DNA of 64,000 nucleotides from JAZTZP01 sp045637525. Its GTDB lineage: Bacteria; Bacillota; Clostridia; UBA1381. Positions 23,809 through 32,859 of the stretch are shown in pieces (within the stretch, counting starts at the first letter, position 1; each line of letters starts with the position of its first letter). Location of the stretch: assembly GCA_045637525.1 (NCBI GenBank), contig JAZTZP010000150.1, positions 69,796 through 133,795 of the forward strand, written 5' to 3'. The position numbers and the translations under genes are program-made. The notes beneath the pieces are model-generated. The model saw only the letters and a list, made by a program, of their open reading frames with translations, had not been told where the DNA came from and did not search any database.

Positions 23809-24702
23809 ATGATATATGTATACCCTAAATTTTCAAAATTCGAATTACCTTTTGTAAGGATAGGTGGGGCCGGATTAGGGAATTTATTGTTTACTTATTC
23901 TCGGGCGCTGATTTATGCAAATGAAAATTGTTATAAGCTTATATGGCCTACATGGCCGAGTTTTAAGATTGGTCCGTATTTAAGACGAGAGCTGGATAAG
24001 CGGTTTTATGGCGATTTATTTGTAAATAATTCCGGATATGTTGACGGAATAGAAAAATTTAAAATTTTAGCTTTCAATAAAAAGATAAATCAGGACGATG
24101 TTGAATCTGTTAAAGATAATGATGTTGTTATTTTTGATAAATTTAAAATGAATTTTGAGGGGATAAAAAAGTACAGAGATGTAATCAGAGATGACTTAAT
24201 AAAAAATCTTAGTGAGAAAAACAAAAAAGCACTTGATTTTGATTTTACAAATTCGATAAGTGTACATATAAGACTTGGAGATTTTGGTGCACCATCTGTT
24301 GATAAGCTTAAGCGTGGCTGTAATAATACAAGTATACCCATAGAATGGTATGTGAAAGTTATTCTGCAAATTAGAAAGATTATAGGCAGAGATATAAAAG
24401 TGTATGTTTTTTCAGATGGAAGTGATGAACAACTTGATGATGTGCTTAAATTGATTAATGTTGAGAAAATAACGTTTGGAACAAGTATTGCCGACATTAT
24501 CGCATTGTCAAGATCGAATTTGTTTATTGCGTCGGGTTCTTCATTTTCGATGTGGGCAAGATTTTTGGGTAATCTTTCTACAATTACGTATACTAATCAA
24601 TTAAAAGACAAAATATGTGATGAGAATGGTTTTGAGTTTGAAACCGATAATGCTTGTTTTACATCTGAAATGAAAGAAAGTATAATAAGATTATTGAAAT
24701 AA
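23809..24702 (+). CDS. Alpha-1,2-fucosyltransferase-like (GT11-type) glycosyltransferase
   Basis: The 297-residue protein shows an N-terminal 'GGAGLGNLLFTYSRALIYA' (the GGLGNQ-type block of GT11), 'ISVHIRLGDF' (the HxRxGD GDP-sugar binding motif), 'IEWYVKVILQIRKII', and 'ALSRSNLFIASGSSFSMWARFLG' (the SNSSFSWW-type block). These fit alpha-1,2-fucosyltransferases, though donor specificity is not assured. The ATG at 23809 has GGGAGGT 8 bases upstream; the open frame back to 23740 has no such site. No GDP-fucose synthesis genes are in the window. Confidence 0.75.
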   Translation: MIYVYPKFSKFELPFVRIGGAGLGNLLFTYSRALIYANENCYKLIWPTWPSFKIGPYLRRELDKRFYGDLFVNNSGYVDGIEKFKILAFNKKINQDDVESVKDNDVVIFDKFKMNFEGIKKYRDVIRDDLIKNLSEKNKKALDFDFTNSISVHIRLGDFGAPSVDKLKRGCNNTSIPIEWYVKVILQIRKIIGRDIKVYVFSDGSDEQLDDVLKLINVEKITFGTSIADIIALSRSNLFIASGSSFSMWARFLGNLSTITYTNQLKDKICDENGFEFETDNACFTSEMKESIIRLLK

Positions 24703-24716
24703 GGAGAACGTATTTG

Positions 24717-25661
24717 ATGAAGTACATAATTCATATTTTGAAAAATATCAAACGTTTTTGTTATAACCACAGTGATAATGAGTTTAAAAAAACAAAGATT
24801 GTCAACAATACTGAATTAAATGCGGATAAGACATTTTATATTATACGCAGAACTGTACAGGCCGGTTTTTTTTCAAATTTTTTATTTATTCTTGGTCATA
24901 TGATATATGCGGATAAAAAGGGATATATACCTGTTGTTGATATGAAAAATTATATCACATTATATAATGAAGAGAATGCTATTAACGGAACCATGAATGC
25001 CTGGGAATATTATTATGAGCAAGAGTTTGATTTAGAGGAAGTATATAAAAGCAAGAATGTGATTTTATCAGATGATTTATATTTGTCACAGTATGTTCCC
25101 AGCTACGTCGGCAAATATGCATTTTGCATTGATAAACAATATATAAGCAACATAAATAGTTACATTAATAAGTATATTTGCATGAAGCCAAATGTTTATG
25201 AGTTTTATTCGCAACTAAGGGAAGAGATGAATAATAGGTGTGTTTTGGGAGTTCATATACGGGGTACTGATATGAATGTTTGCCAGGATCATCCCCAACC
25301 GTTGGGGGTAGAAACATTTATTGAGAACATTAAGCATTTTATTAAATATAATCACGTTGATAAAATATTGCTTTGCACTGATGAGCAATATATAGAAAGT
25401 GTAGTAAATGAAGAGTTTGGAGATTTAGTGATTTGTTCTAATTCATATCGTGCCAAAGAAGGAGCAACAAGCGGTATACATTTGGAAAAAACAATAGAAA
25501 ATGTAAGAGAAAATCACAAATATATGTTGGGACTTGAAGTGCTAAGGGATATGATGGCTTTGTCGGAATGTGATTATTTAATGTGCGGAAAATCAAATGT
25601 TCCATTGGTCGCAATGATTTATAATAATAATAATTATAAACAAATCAAACTTATAGTTTGA
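24717..25661 (+). CDS. Fucosyltransferase-superfamily protein (HIRGTD motif)
   Basis: The 314-residue protein has 'VQAGFFSNFLFILGHMIYADKKGYIPVVDM' near the N-terminus and 'CVLGVHIRGTDMNVC' in the middle, the nucleotide-binding motif shared by NodZ-type alpha-1,6- and protein O-fucosyltransferases, followed by 'KILLCTDEQYIESV' and 'MMALSECDYLMCGKSNVPLVAM'. This supports a GT-B fucosyltransferase-like fold. The ATG at 24717 is 10 bases from AGGAG; a TTG at 24714 is the alternative. Confidence 0.65.
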   Translation: MKYIIHILKNIKRFCYNHSDNEFKKTKIVNNTELNADKTFYIIRRTVQAGFFSNFLFILGHMIYADKKGYIPVVDMKNYITLYNEENAINGTMNAWEYYYEQEFDLEEVYKSKNVILSDDLYLSQYVPSYVGKYAFCIDKQYISNINSYINKYICMKPNVYEFYSQLREEMNNRCVLGVHIRGTDMNVCQDHPQPLGVETFIENIKHFIKYNHVDKILLCTDEQYIESVVNEEFGDLVICSNSYRAKEGATSGIHLEKTIENVRENHKYMLGLEVLRDMMALSECDYLMCGKSNVPLVAMIYNNNNYKQIKLIV

Positions 25662-25897
25662 TACTGTGCTATTAACCATTTGAAAATATTAAATGTTTCT
25701 GTGGTGAATTTACATGAAGATATTTGTTTTTTACGGTGTAAAACGTTGGATTTATAAGTATAGTTACGTATAGTAACAGGATAGATTGTAAGAAATAGTA
25801 GTTTGTATGCATAGCAATCTAATATTAAAAAACGTGTAAAACTTAATTTTTTTGAATTTTACAATCGGCTAATATGAATTTTTAAGGAGATATTAAT

Positions 25898-26917
25898 GTG
25901 GAAGAAGTAGTTGTTTCAGTAATATGTGCGGCTTATAATCATGAAAGGTACATAGCACAGGCTTTAGATGGTTTTGTTATGCAAAAAACAAACTTTAAAT
26001 TTGAAGTGTTGATAAACGATGATGCTTCAACAGATGCTACGGCTGAAATTATTAAATCATATGAGAAAAAGTATCCAGATGTGATTCGAGCGTTTTATAG
26101 CGAAAAAAATGAATATAGTCAAGGTATTAGTCCGACATTAAAGCTCTATGAGAATGCGAATGGAAAATACATTGCGCTTTGTGAAGGTGATGATTTTTGG
26201 ATTAATGAAAATAAACTACAAATTCAGGTTGATTATATGGAATCACATCCGGAATGTACAATATGCGGTCATTCTGCGTATAATTGCTACGAAAACGGAG
26301 TTATAAAATGTAATTTGTTTAAAAGTTTTGATAAGGACTGTGTTGTTTCGACTGAAGATGTAATTAGCAGATGGATTTTTCCTACACAATCTATCTTATA
26401 TCGTGCTTCAGCTCGAGTTCCTTTCATTGTTCCGTTTAAAAAAGATGCACCATGTGGGGACTACCCCTTAGCTGTCTATTTAGCACTTAAAGGGAGTGCG
26501 TTTTATTTTGCCGATGCTATGAGTGTATATAGAAATGGTTCGGTTTCGTCAGTATCGAAAAAGTGGAGAAATGATGATTTTAAGACAGTTATATTTTATG
26601 AAAAATTCAATCAATTATTAGATCGTATTGATGAATATACTGATGGTGCGTATTCTGTGTGTATTAAAGACCACAAATTACGTTGTGATTGCTATATAGC
26701 AGTTGCTATGCATAAAGTTAAAGAAATTTTATTTGGACAAAAATTCAAATCTATCTCTTATAAGAAAAAGGGTTATAGTATTGTCACTATAATAATGAAA
26801 AAACTTCATATATGGAAGCTAAGCTGCTATGTTTTTGACAGCATTAAATATAAGTTAGCATTAAAAAACACAAAAAAAATTAAACAAAAAAACATTATTG
26901 TGTTAGATAGAGTTTGA
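25898..26917 (+). CDS. Family 2 glycosyltransferase
   Basis: The 339-residue protein begins 'VVSVICAAYNHERYIAQALDGFVMQKT', has 'NDDASTDATAEIIKSYE' and the strong GT2 metal motif 'LCEGDDFWINENKLQIQVDYM'. It lacks a C-terminal membrane helix. The start is GTG 25898, with AAGGAGAT 7 bases upstream. It is preceded by 236 bases without a gene, which hold only A/T-rich sequence and a few short broken frames, so a gene may have been lost here. Confidence 0.87.
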   Translation: MEEVVVSVICAAYNHERYIAQALDGFVMQKTNFKFEVLINDDASTDATAEIIKSYEKKYPDVIRAFYSEKNEYSQGISPTLKLYENANGKYIALCEGDDFWINENKLQIQVDYMESHPECTICGHSAYNCYENGVIKCNLFKSFDKDCVVSTEDVISRWIFPTQSILYRASARVPFIVPFKKDAPCGDYPLAVYLALKGSAFYFADAMSVYRNGSVSSVSKKWRNDDFKTVIFYEKFNQLLDRIDEYTDGAYSVCIKDHKLRCDCYIAVAMHKVKEILFGQKFKSISYKKKGYSIVTIIMKKLHIWKLSCYVFDSIKYKLALKNTKKIKQKNIIVLDRV

Positions 26918-26965
26918 AAATTGTTAAGTATTTTTATCTATAGTATGCAGTGAAAGGTGAAAGTA

Positions 26966-28411
26966 ATGAATGATACGAATTTAAAACGTAATGTTTTATC
27001 AGGTCTCGTTTGGCAATTTTGCGAAAAGTTTGTTGTTCAGTTTGTTTTGTTTGCAGTTCAGATTGTTTTGGCAAGGTTGCTTCTACCTGAGGATTTTGGA
27101 ATAATAGGAATTATTTCCGTATTTAATATGTTGGCTCAGGTATTTGTTCAAAGTGGATTTGGAACTGCATTAATACAAAAAAAGTCAATTGATGATGTGG
27201 ATTGTTCATCTATTTTCTATGTAAGTATGTTAATTTCAGCTTTGTTATATGCGTTGATATTTTTTGGTTCTCCATTTGTTGCAAAGTTTTATGAGTGTAA
27301 AGAACTATCATCGTATATGAGAGTGCAGTTTCTTGGATTGTTTGCAAGTCCAATAATAAACATTCAAACGGCGTTGTTACAGAAAAAATTGGATTTTAAA
27401 ACAAGCTTTATCAGGAATTTTATAGCAAATTTAGCTTCAGCTGTTGTTGGTATATCAATGGCTATAACCGGGTTCGGAGTATGGTCGCTCGTATTTTCGA
27501 ATTTAACAACCAATATTGTAAGTGCAATTGTATTAACTATGACGGTACGTTGGCTTCCTAAATTAACTTTTTCAATGTCGAAGGTTAAAGAACTGTTTTC
27601 TTATGGAAGCAAATTGCTTTTATCAAGTTTACTTGATACTTTATATAACAATATGTATTCTTTGGTTATAGGTAAATTTTTTGACACAAGTGTACTTGGA
27701 TATTATAACAAAGGTAAAAATTTTCCTAGTTTAGCAGTAAATACTATCAATGGGACAATACAAACGGTAATTTTTCCGGCTTTATCAAAATGTCAAGATG
27801 ATAAAGTCAAATTAAAAAATCTAATGCGTCGTTCAATTGTAACATCAACGTTTTGTGTATTTCCTGCTATGTTTGGGTTAGCTGCTGTTGCAAAACCTTT
27901 AGTTTTGATATTGCTTACTGAGAAGTGGTTGCCGTCAGTTTTTTTCTTACAGGTGTGTTGTTTTACATATATGCTTTGGCCTATTCATACAGCTAATTTA
28001 CAGGCTATAAATGCAATAGGCAGAAGTGATGTTTTTTTAAAACTTGAAGTTATTAAAAAGGTTGTAGGTGTTATAACGTTGATATTAACAATACCGTTCG
28101 GTGTACATGTTATGGTAATCGCCAGAGCATTTACCGGTATTTTTAGTACTTTTATAAATGCATTCCCAAATAAGAAATTACTAAATTATAGTTTTTTTGA
28201 GCAGATGAAAGACATATTGCCATCGTTTGTGTTATCACTGGTAATGTTTGGATGTATATATATAATTTCGTTTTTAAACATTAATGTATATTTAATGATA
28301 GTAGTACAAATAGTTGTTGGAAGTTTTATTTACATCTTTGGCGCTAAATTGATGCATTTTGAATGTCTTGATTACATTATACAAATAATTAAAGGCTATA
28401 TTAAAAGATAA
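26966..28411 (+). CDS. Lipid-linked oligosaccharide flippase (Wzx)
   Basis: The 481-residue protein has about 12-14 membrane helices. The N-terminal region 'LSGLVWQFCEKFVVQFVLFAVQIVLARLLLPEDFGIIGI' and 'VFVQSGFGTALIQKK' are typical of the WzxC/polysaccharide-export branch of the MOP superfamily. It would move undecaprenyl-linked repeat units to the outside for the Wzy polymerase. The ATG at 26966 follows AAAGGTGA by 5 bases; the GTG at 26957 lies inside that site. Confidence 0.88.
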   Translation: MNDTNLKRNVLSGLVWQFCEKFVVQFVLFAVQIVLARLLLPEDFGIIGIISVFNMLAQVFVQSGFGTALIQKKSIDDVDCSSIFYVSMLISALLYALIFFGSPFVAKFYECKELSSYMRVQFLGLFASPIINIQTALLQKKLDFKTSFIRNFIANLASAVVGISMAITGFGVWSLVFSNLTTNIVSAIVLTMTVRWLPKLTFSMSKVKELFSYGSKLLLSSLLDTLYNNMYSLVIGKFFDTSVLGYYNKGKNFPSLAVNTINGTIQTVIFPALSKCQDDKVKLKNLMRRSIVTSTFCVFPAMFGLAAVAKPLVLILLTEKWLPSVFFLQVCCFTYMLWPIHTANLQAINAIGRSDVFLKLEVIKKVVGVITLILTIPFGVHVMVIARAFTGIFSTFINAFPNKKLLNYSFFEQMKDILPSFVLSLVMFGCIYIISFLNINVYLMIVVQIVVGSFIYIFGAKLMHFECLDYIIQIIKGYIKR

Positions 28412-28412
28412 T

Positions 28413-28757
28413 TTGAGAAATATCATTTTGAAGAAGAAGTTAGCAATGCGCGCCGGAGAAACTGATATTGCTGAGTTGGTGCAAAATGAGCTGATTTATA
28501 GCCAATTTGAACGATTGTCTGGATTAACTGGTCATATTGCCAATATGGATTGTGATATTTTCTTGATTGATAATGTCCCTTATATTCTGGAAATGAATGC
28601 ACGTTTTGGAGGAGGGTATCCATTTAGTTATATGGGAGGATGCGATTTGCCGAGTGCTATTGTTGAATGGTGCAAAGGTAATAATGTACCTGATGAAATG
28701 TTATCAGTAAAGTATGGTAGCGTTGGATATAAGGAGTTATTTATCACGGAAGTTTGA
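28413..28757 (+). pseudogene. C-terminal remnant of an ATP-grasp ligase (5' truncated)
   Basis: The frame encodes only the last ~110 residues of an ATP-grasp enzyme. 'KKKLAMRAGETD' begins abruptly, then 'GHIANMDCDIF' and 'YILEMNARFGGGYPFSYMGG' supply the C-terminal metal- and phosphate-binding residues (Glu, Asn). The N-terminal two thirds, including the substrate domain and the first ATP-binding lobe, are absent because the complete flippase gene ends 2 bases upstream. No ribosome binding site supports the TTG at 28413; an ATG at 28446 could still make a 103-residue fragment. A deletion at this junction is the simplest reading. Confidence 0.8.
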
Positions 28758-28797
28758 TACTTAATATATAATAAAATTACAAAACGGAGGTAATTGG

Positions 28798-30033
28798 ATG
28801 AAAGCTTTGGTTTTAGCTGGTGGTTTTCCACAAATTGCATTAATTAAAGAATTGAAGTCAAGGGGTATAAGAGTGCTTTTGGCAGATTATAATGAGAAAC
28901 CTGTTGCGTTTGAATATGCTGATGAGTTTTACAGAGTATCAACGTTAGATGTTCCTGCAATTACAGAACTTGCACGAAAACAAGGTGTTGATTTTTTGAT
29001 TACAGCATTTACGGATCAGGCGTTATTAACTGTAGCACAAGTATCCGAGATTTTAGAATTACCATGTTATATTGATTATAAAACTGCATTGAATGTTACA
29101 AATAAATCATATATGAAAGATGTTTTTAAAAAACATGATATATCTACAGCGAAGTATATCGTTATGGAAAATTTAGATTTAGCGTCGATATCGGATTTAA
29201 AATATCCCATTATAGTAAAACCTGTTGATTGTAACAGCTCAAAAGGAGTTAAGAAGGTTTATGATGAGGATGAGTTGAAATTAGCGTTTGATGAAGCAGT
29301 ATGCCTTAGCAGAACAAAAACAGCTATTGAGGAAGAATTTATTGAAGGAATGGAAATAACAGTTGATGTTCAGATTGAAAATGGTAAGGCTCATGTATTG
29401 TCGAAGGCGTATAGTGATAAGATTGCAGATGATGACAAATTTGTCATTTTCAGAACACGTTTTCCGGTAAGTGAAAATAAAAGAGTACATAATCAAATCG
29501 AGGAAACTGCCCAGAAAATTGCAGATGCTTTTGGACTGAAAAATTCTATGATGCTCATACAGATGATTTCAGATGGTGAGAATGCGTATGTATTGGAATT
29601 TAGTGCCAGAACTGGTGGTGGAGTGAAATACGATCTTATAAAAAGAGTTTCCGGTTTTGATGTTGTAAATGCAGTTATAGATCTAACATTACAAAAAAAT
29701 CCGAAAGTTGAAATTAAATCACCCGTTGCTAAATACATATCAAATACTTTTATTTACTGTAATCCCGGAATTTTTGATCATTTGGAAGGCTTTGAGGATT
29801 TAAAAAATGATAATATTATTGAAGACTATTATCTGTTTAAATGGCAAGGTGCTGAAATGGGTGGTGCTACAAACAGCGGAGATCGAATTGCAGGATTTAC
29901 CATACAAGCTGATATAAAGGATGAAATTGAAGACAAATATAATTCGGTAATAAAGAAAATTAAAGTTATTGATAGTTATGGCAATGATATTTTGCGGAAT
30001 GATTTGTTGACACCGTTGGAATATGAAGAATAG
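28798..30033 (+). CDS. ATP-grasp carboxylate-amine ligase
   Basis: The 411-residue protein has a Rossmann-like N-terminal domain ('KALVLAGGFPQIALIKELKSRGIRVLLADYN'), then 'NKSYMKDVFKKHDISTAKY' and 'YPIIVKPVDCNSSKGVKKV' (the ATP-binding Lys and flexible loop), 'AIEEEFIEGMEITVDVQ', and the catalytic 'AYVLEFSARTGGGVKYDLI' with Glu and a basic residue for Mg2+ and phosphate. Such enzymes join a carboxylate to an amine via an acyl phosphate. In this cluster, acylation of an amino-sugar with an amino acid is a reasonable guess. GGAGG precedes the ATG. Confidence 0.82.
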   Translation: MKALVLAGGFPQIALIKELKSRGIRVLLADYNEKPVAFEYADEFYRVSTLDVPAITELARKQGVDFLITAFTDQALLTVAQVSEILELPCYIDYKTALNVTNKSYMKDVFKKHDISTAKYIVMENLDLASISDLKYPIIVKPVDCNSSKGVKKVYDEDELKLAFDEAVCLSRTKTAIEEEFIEGMEITVDVQIENGKAHVLSKAYSDKIADDDKFVIFRTRFPVSENKRVHNQIEETAQKIADAFGLKNSMMLIQMISDGENAYVLEFSARTGGGVKYDLIKRVSGFDVVNAVIDLTLQKNPKVEIKSPVAKYISNTFIYCNPGIFDHLEGFEDLKNDNIIEDYYLFKWQGAEMGGATNSGDRIAGFTIQADIKDEIEDKYNSVIKKIKVIDSYGNDILRNDLLTPLEYEE

Positions 30034-30052
30034 AATTTAGGAGGTAGTTTTT

Positions 30053-31411
30053 ATGCCAATAGCACTTACATATTTAGTGATAATGCTTTTAGTTATTTGT
30101 ATTTGGTTCATTGCTCTTAAAAGACCTGTTTATGAGGCTATATTTATTAGTTTTGTAGTATTAGTGGCTGTAAGTAATTCTTTGGGAAGTATTTTTGAAT
30201 ACATTCATGAAGGTTTATCTACATCATTAATTTATTCAATGGTTGCTTTTGTAGCAATGTCACAGTTGTTGACAAAAACAAAAATTATAGATAGTTGTAT
30301 AGGTATTATTTTATCATTGCTTGGTCGCGTAACTGGTGGTGCAGGATATGTTTCGGTCGTGGCAAGCAGTTTTATGGGAGCTCTTTCGGGCAGCGGTCCG
30401 GGAAATGTAATGTCAACAGGAGTAATTACAATACCGGCAATGAAGAAAAGTGGTTTTCCGCCGGAATTAGCCGCAAACGTTGAAAGTACAGCAAGTTATT
30501 TAGGAAATATGATACCACCATCATCGAATATTGTTGCAGCACTTGGTGCCTTTATGGCATTATATCCGGATGAAAATATTTCAACGGGTAAATTTTGGAT
30601 TGTGCTTTGGGGGATTGCGTTATGGTTTATTTTGCAGAGAATTTTAACTGTTTTCACTTTCTGTAAGTACTACAAAGTAAAACCTACGAGTAAAGATGAG
30701 TTGCCGAACTTTAAAGAAACTTTAAAGCAGGGGTGGTATGGATTATTGCTTCCTATAATTATTCTTGTTCCGTTTATATTAGATTCTCTTCTAAAAGATA
30801 ATTTTATTACGAGCAGATTGGGTGATGTTGGAGCAAAATATTTTTCAGGCTCTTTGTTAATATTTATTGCCGGAATCGCAGCTATATACACTGTTTTTAT
30901 GGCGAAAGATAAATCTGAGATAACATTTTCTAAAATGGCACAGGTGTTTTCAAATGGAATAAAAAGTCTTTCACCTGCTATAGCTACTTGCATATTCGGA
31001 TATATGATAGGATCGTTATTTGCAGATCAAAATGTTTCTGAAAGCTTGGAAATGTTTATATTATCGCTTAAATTTGGAAAATTAGGATTAGTGTTGTTTA
31101 TTCCACTATTAACCTGTTTCCTTGGTATGATTATCCCGGGATCTTCATTAGTAGTTATGTTTGGACCGGTATTTATTACAGCATTTGCAGCTGTAGGAGT
31201 TAATCCTTTGCTTGCTGCAGCGATGCTTCCATGTATTTGTGGTACGATGTGTGGGATTACACCGCCATTAGCATTAGGAATGTATGCCGGTATGTCTATT
31301 GCAGAATCGGATTTTACAAAGACGGTAAAAAATGATTTATGGTGGGTGGCTTTGCATTATATTATGGAAGTCATTGTATTAATGGGCTGGTTGCCGATTA
31401 TCGGACTGTAA
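30053..31411 (+). CDS. TRAP transporter large permease (DctM-like)
   Basis: The 452-residue membrane protein has about 12 helices and the DctM blocks 'MGALSGSGPGNVMSTGVITIPAMKKSGFPPELAANVESTASYLGNMIPPSSNI' near residue 115-165 and 'MIIPGSSLVVMFGPVF' and 'CGTMCGITPPLALGMYAGMSIAESDF' near the C-terminus. TRAP systems import small organic acids using the sodium gradient. No DctP binding protein is nearby, which is unusual. It begins 19 bases after the ATP-grasp gene with TAGGAGG upstream, so the two look co-translated. Confidence 0.85.
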   Translation: MPIALTYLVIMLLVICIWFIALKRPVYEAIFISFVVLVAVSNSLGSIFEYIHEGLSTSLIYSMVAFVAMSQLLTKTKIIDSCIGIILSLLGRVTGGAGYVSVVASSFMGALSGSGPGNVMSTGVITIPAMKKSGFPPELAANVESTASYLGNMIPPSSNIVAALGAFMALYPDENISTGKFWIVLWGIALWFILQRILTVFTFCKYYKVKPTSKDELPNFKETLKQGWYGLLLPIIILVPFILDSLLKDNFITSRLGDVGAKYFSGSLLIFIAGIAAIYTVFMAKDKSEITFSKMAQVFSNGIKSLSPAIATCIFGYMIGSLFADQNVSESLEMFILSLKFGKLGLVLFIPLLTCFLGMIIPGSSLVVMFGPVFITAFAAVGVNPLLAAAMLPCICGTMCGITPPLALGMYAGMSIAESDFTKTVKNDLWWVALHYIMEVIVLMGWLPIIGL

Positions 31412-31429
31412 GAAAGGAGACTGGTTTTT

Positions 31430-31708
31430 ATGAAAGAACTTCTTAAAAAAATTGGGATGTTTCTGAAATTGATTTATGGGTATGGAATAATGATATGTTT
31501 GTTTGCAGGTGGATTCACATTTTTTGGGTATTTGGCAGCATTTTTTATCGGAGGTGAGGTTGCTACGCAAATATGTGTTGTGATATATAAAAGTATCATT
31601 CCGGTAATTGTTTATATATCAAGTGTTTTGGTTGTGTTAGGATTATTATCAATGTATTTATGTGGTGAAATGGCGCTTTCTATAAAAGATAGTAATAAGA
31701 ATAAATAA
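31430..31708 (+). CDS. Small membrane protein, possible DctQ-like partner of the DctM permease
   Basis: The 92-residue protein has two strong membrane helices ('GIMICLFAGGFTFFGYLAAFFIGG' and 'IIPVIVYISSVLVVLGLLSMYLCGE') with a short amphipathic piece between and charged ends. It is about half the size of normal four-helix DctQ subunits, so it may be a reduced version or an unrelated partner. It starts 18 bases after the DctM-like gene with AAAGGAG upstream. The assignment rests mainly on this position. Confidence 0.55.
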   Translation: MKELLKKIGMFLKLIYGYGIMICLFAGGFTFFGYLAAFFIGGEVATQICVVIYKSIIPVIVYISSVLVVLGLLSMYLCGEMALSIKDSNKNK

Positions 31709-31747
31709 TGTAATTAGTATGACCTAAGTGCTTGAAAGGAGCTTTTT

Positions 31748-32839
31748 ATGATTAATGTAACACGTTCATCAATGCCGGAATTTGATGAATATATTGAGGA
31801 AATAAGAGGATTATGGGATAGCCGTTGGCTTACAAATATGGGCGTTAAGCATAATGAATTGCAGGACAAGCTATGCGATTATTTGTCAGTTGATAATGTG
31901 TCGCTCTTCACTAATGGGCATCTTGCATTGGAAAGTGCAATATCTGCACTGGGATTATCAGGCGAAGTTATAACAACTCCTTTTACGTTTGCGTCAACAA
32001 CACAGGCGATAGTTCGTTGTGGGTTGACTCCGGTTTTTTGCGATATTAATGCAAGTGATTATACCATAGACTGTGATAAGATTGAAGAGCTTATCACAGA
32101 AAAGACTTCGGCAATTGTCTCTGTTCACGTTTACGGAAGTGTTTGTGATGTAAAACGAATTGATGAGATAGCAAAAAAGTATAATCTTAAGGTTATATAT
32201 GATGCCGCACACGTATTTGGAGTAAGAGTGGGAGAAAAGGGAATAGGATCGTTTGGAAATGCATCTATGTTCAGTTTTCATGCGACTAAAGTGTTTAATA
32301 CAATTGAGGGCGGATGTGTTACATATCAAGATGAAACTCTTACAAAAAGACTTCAAATATTAAAGAATTTCGGAATGCAGGATGAAGAAAACTATCCCGA
32401 AATCTCCGGAAACTCAAAAATGAACGAGTTTCAGGCGGCCATGGGGATATGCAATTTAAGACATGTTTATGAAGAAATCAAGAAGAGAAAAGCAGCAGTT
32501 TTAAGATATATAGAGCGTTTGAGTGATATTAAAGGTATAACGCCATGGCATGAACAAGAGGGTGTAAAACACAATTATGCATATTTTCCGGTATTATTTG
32601 ATAAGGCTGTTTTTGGAAAAAACAGGGATGAGGTTGCAGATGTTCTGAAGAAAGAGAATATATTTGCAAGAAAATATTTTTATCCGTTAACAAGCAGTTT
32701 TGAATGCTATAAAGGAAGATTTGAAATACAACAGACACCGGTAGCGGAAAAAATTGCAAAGAATGTTCTTACATTACCGCTCTATGCAGATTTATCAATA
32801 CATGATGTTGACAGGATTTGTGATATAGTTTTAAATTAG
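31748..32839 (+). CDS. DegT/DnrJ/EryC1-family sugar aminotransferase
   Basis: The 363-residue PLP enzyme transfers an amino group to a nucleotide-linked keto-sugar. Visible signatures are 'FTNGHLALESAISALG', 'TTPFTFASTTQAIVRCGLTPVFCDI', the cofactor 'VIYDAAHVFG', and Lys181 in 'SFHATKVFNTIEGG'. With rfbA and rfbB directly downstream, the substrate is probably dTDP-4-keto-6-deoxyglucose, giving dTDP-Qui4N or dTDP-Fuc4N (VioA- or WecE-type). No sugar 3,4-isomerase is seen, so a 3-amino product is less likely. Confidence 0.88.
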   Translation: MINVTRSSMPEFDEYIEEIRGLWDSRWLTNMGVKHNELQDKLCDYLSVDNVSLFTNGHLALESAISALGLSGEVITTPFTFASTTQAIVRCGLTPVFCDINASDYTIDCDKIEELITEKTSAIVSVHVYGSVCDVKRIDEIAKKYNLKVIYDAAHVFGVRVGEKGIGSFGNASMFSFHATKVFNTIEGGCVTYQDETLTKRLQILKNFGMQDEENYPEISGNSKMNEFQAAMGICNLRHVYEEIKKRKAAVLRYIERLSDIKGITPWHEQEGVKHNYAYFPVLFDKAVFGKNRDEVADVLKKENIFARKYFYPLTSSFECYKGRFEIQQTPVAEKIAKNVLTLPLYADLSIHDVDRICDIVLN

Positions 32840-32859
32840 TATATAAGGGGAGAGAATAA

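Noticed and set aside
24090..24497. 135-codon minus-strand frame inside the GT11-like gene
   Set aside because: It is a low-complexity Ser/Leu/Ile shadow of a glycosyltransferase gene with no initiation signal.
25662..25897. Remnant glycosyltransferase gene in the 236-base gap
   Set aside because: A short frame starting MKIFVFYG stops after 19 codons and nothing alignable follows, so a pseudogene cannot be supported.
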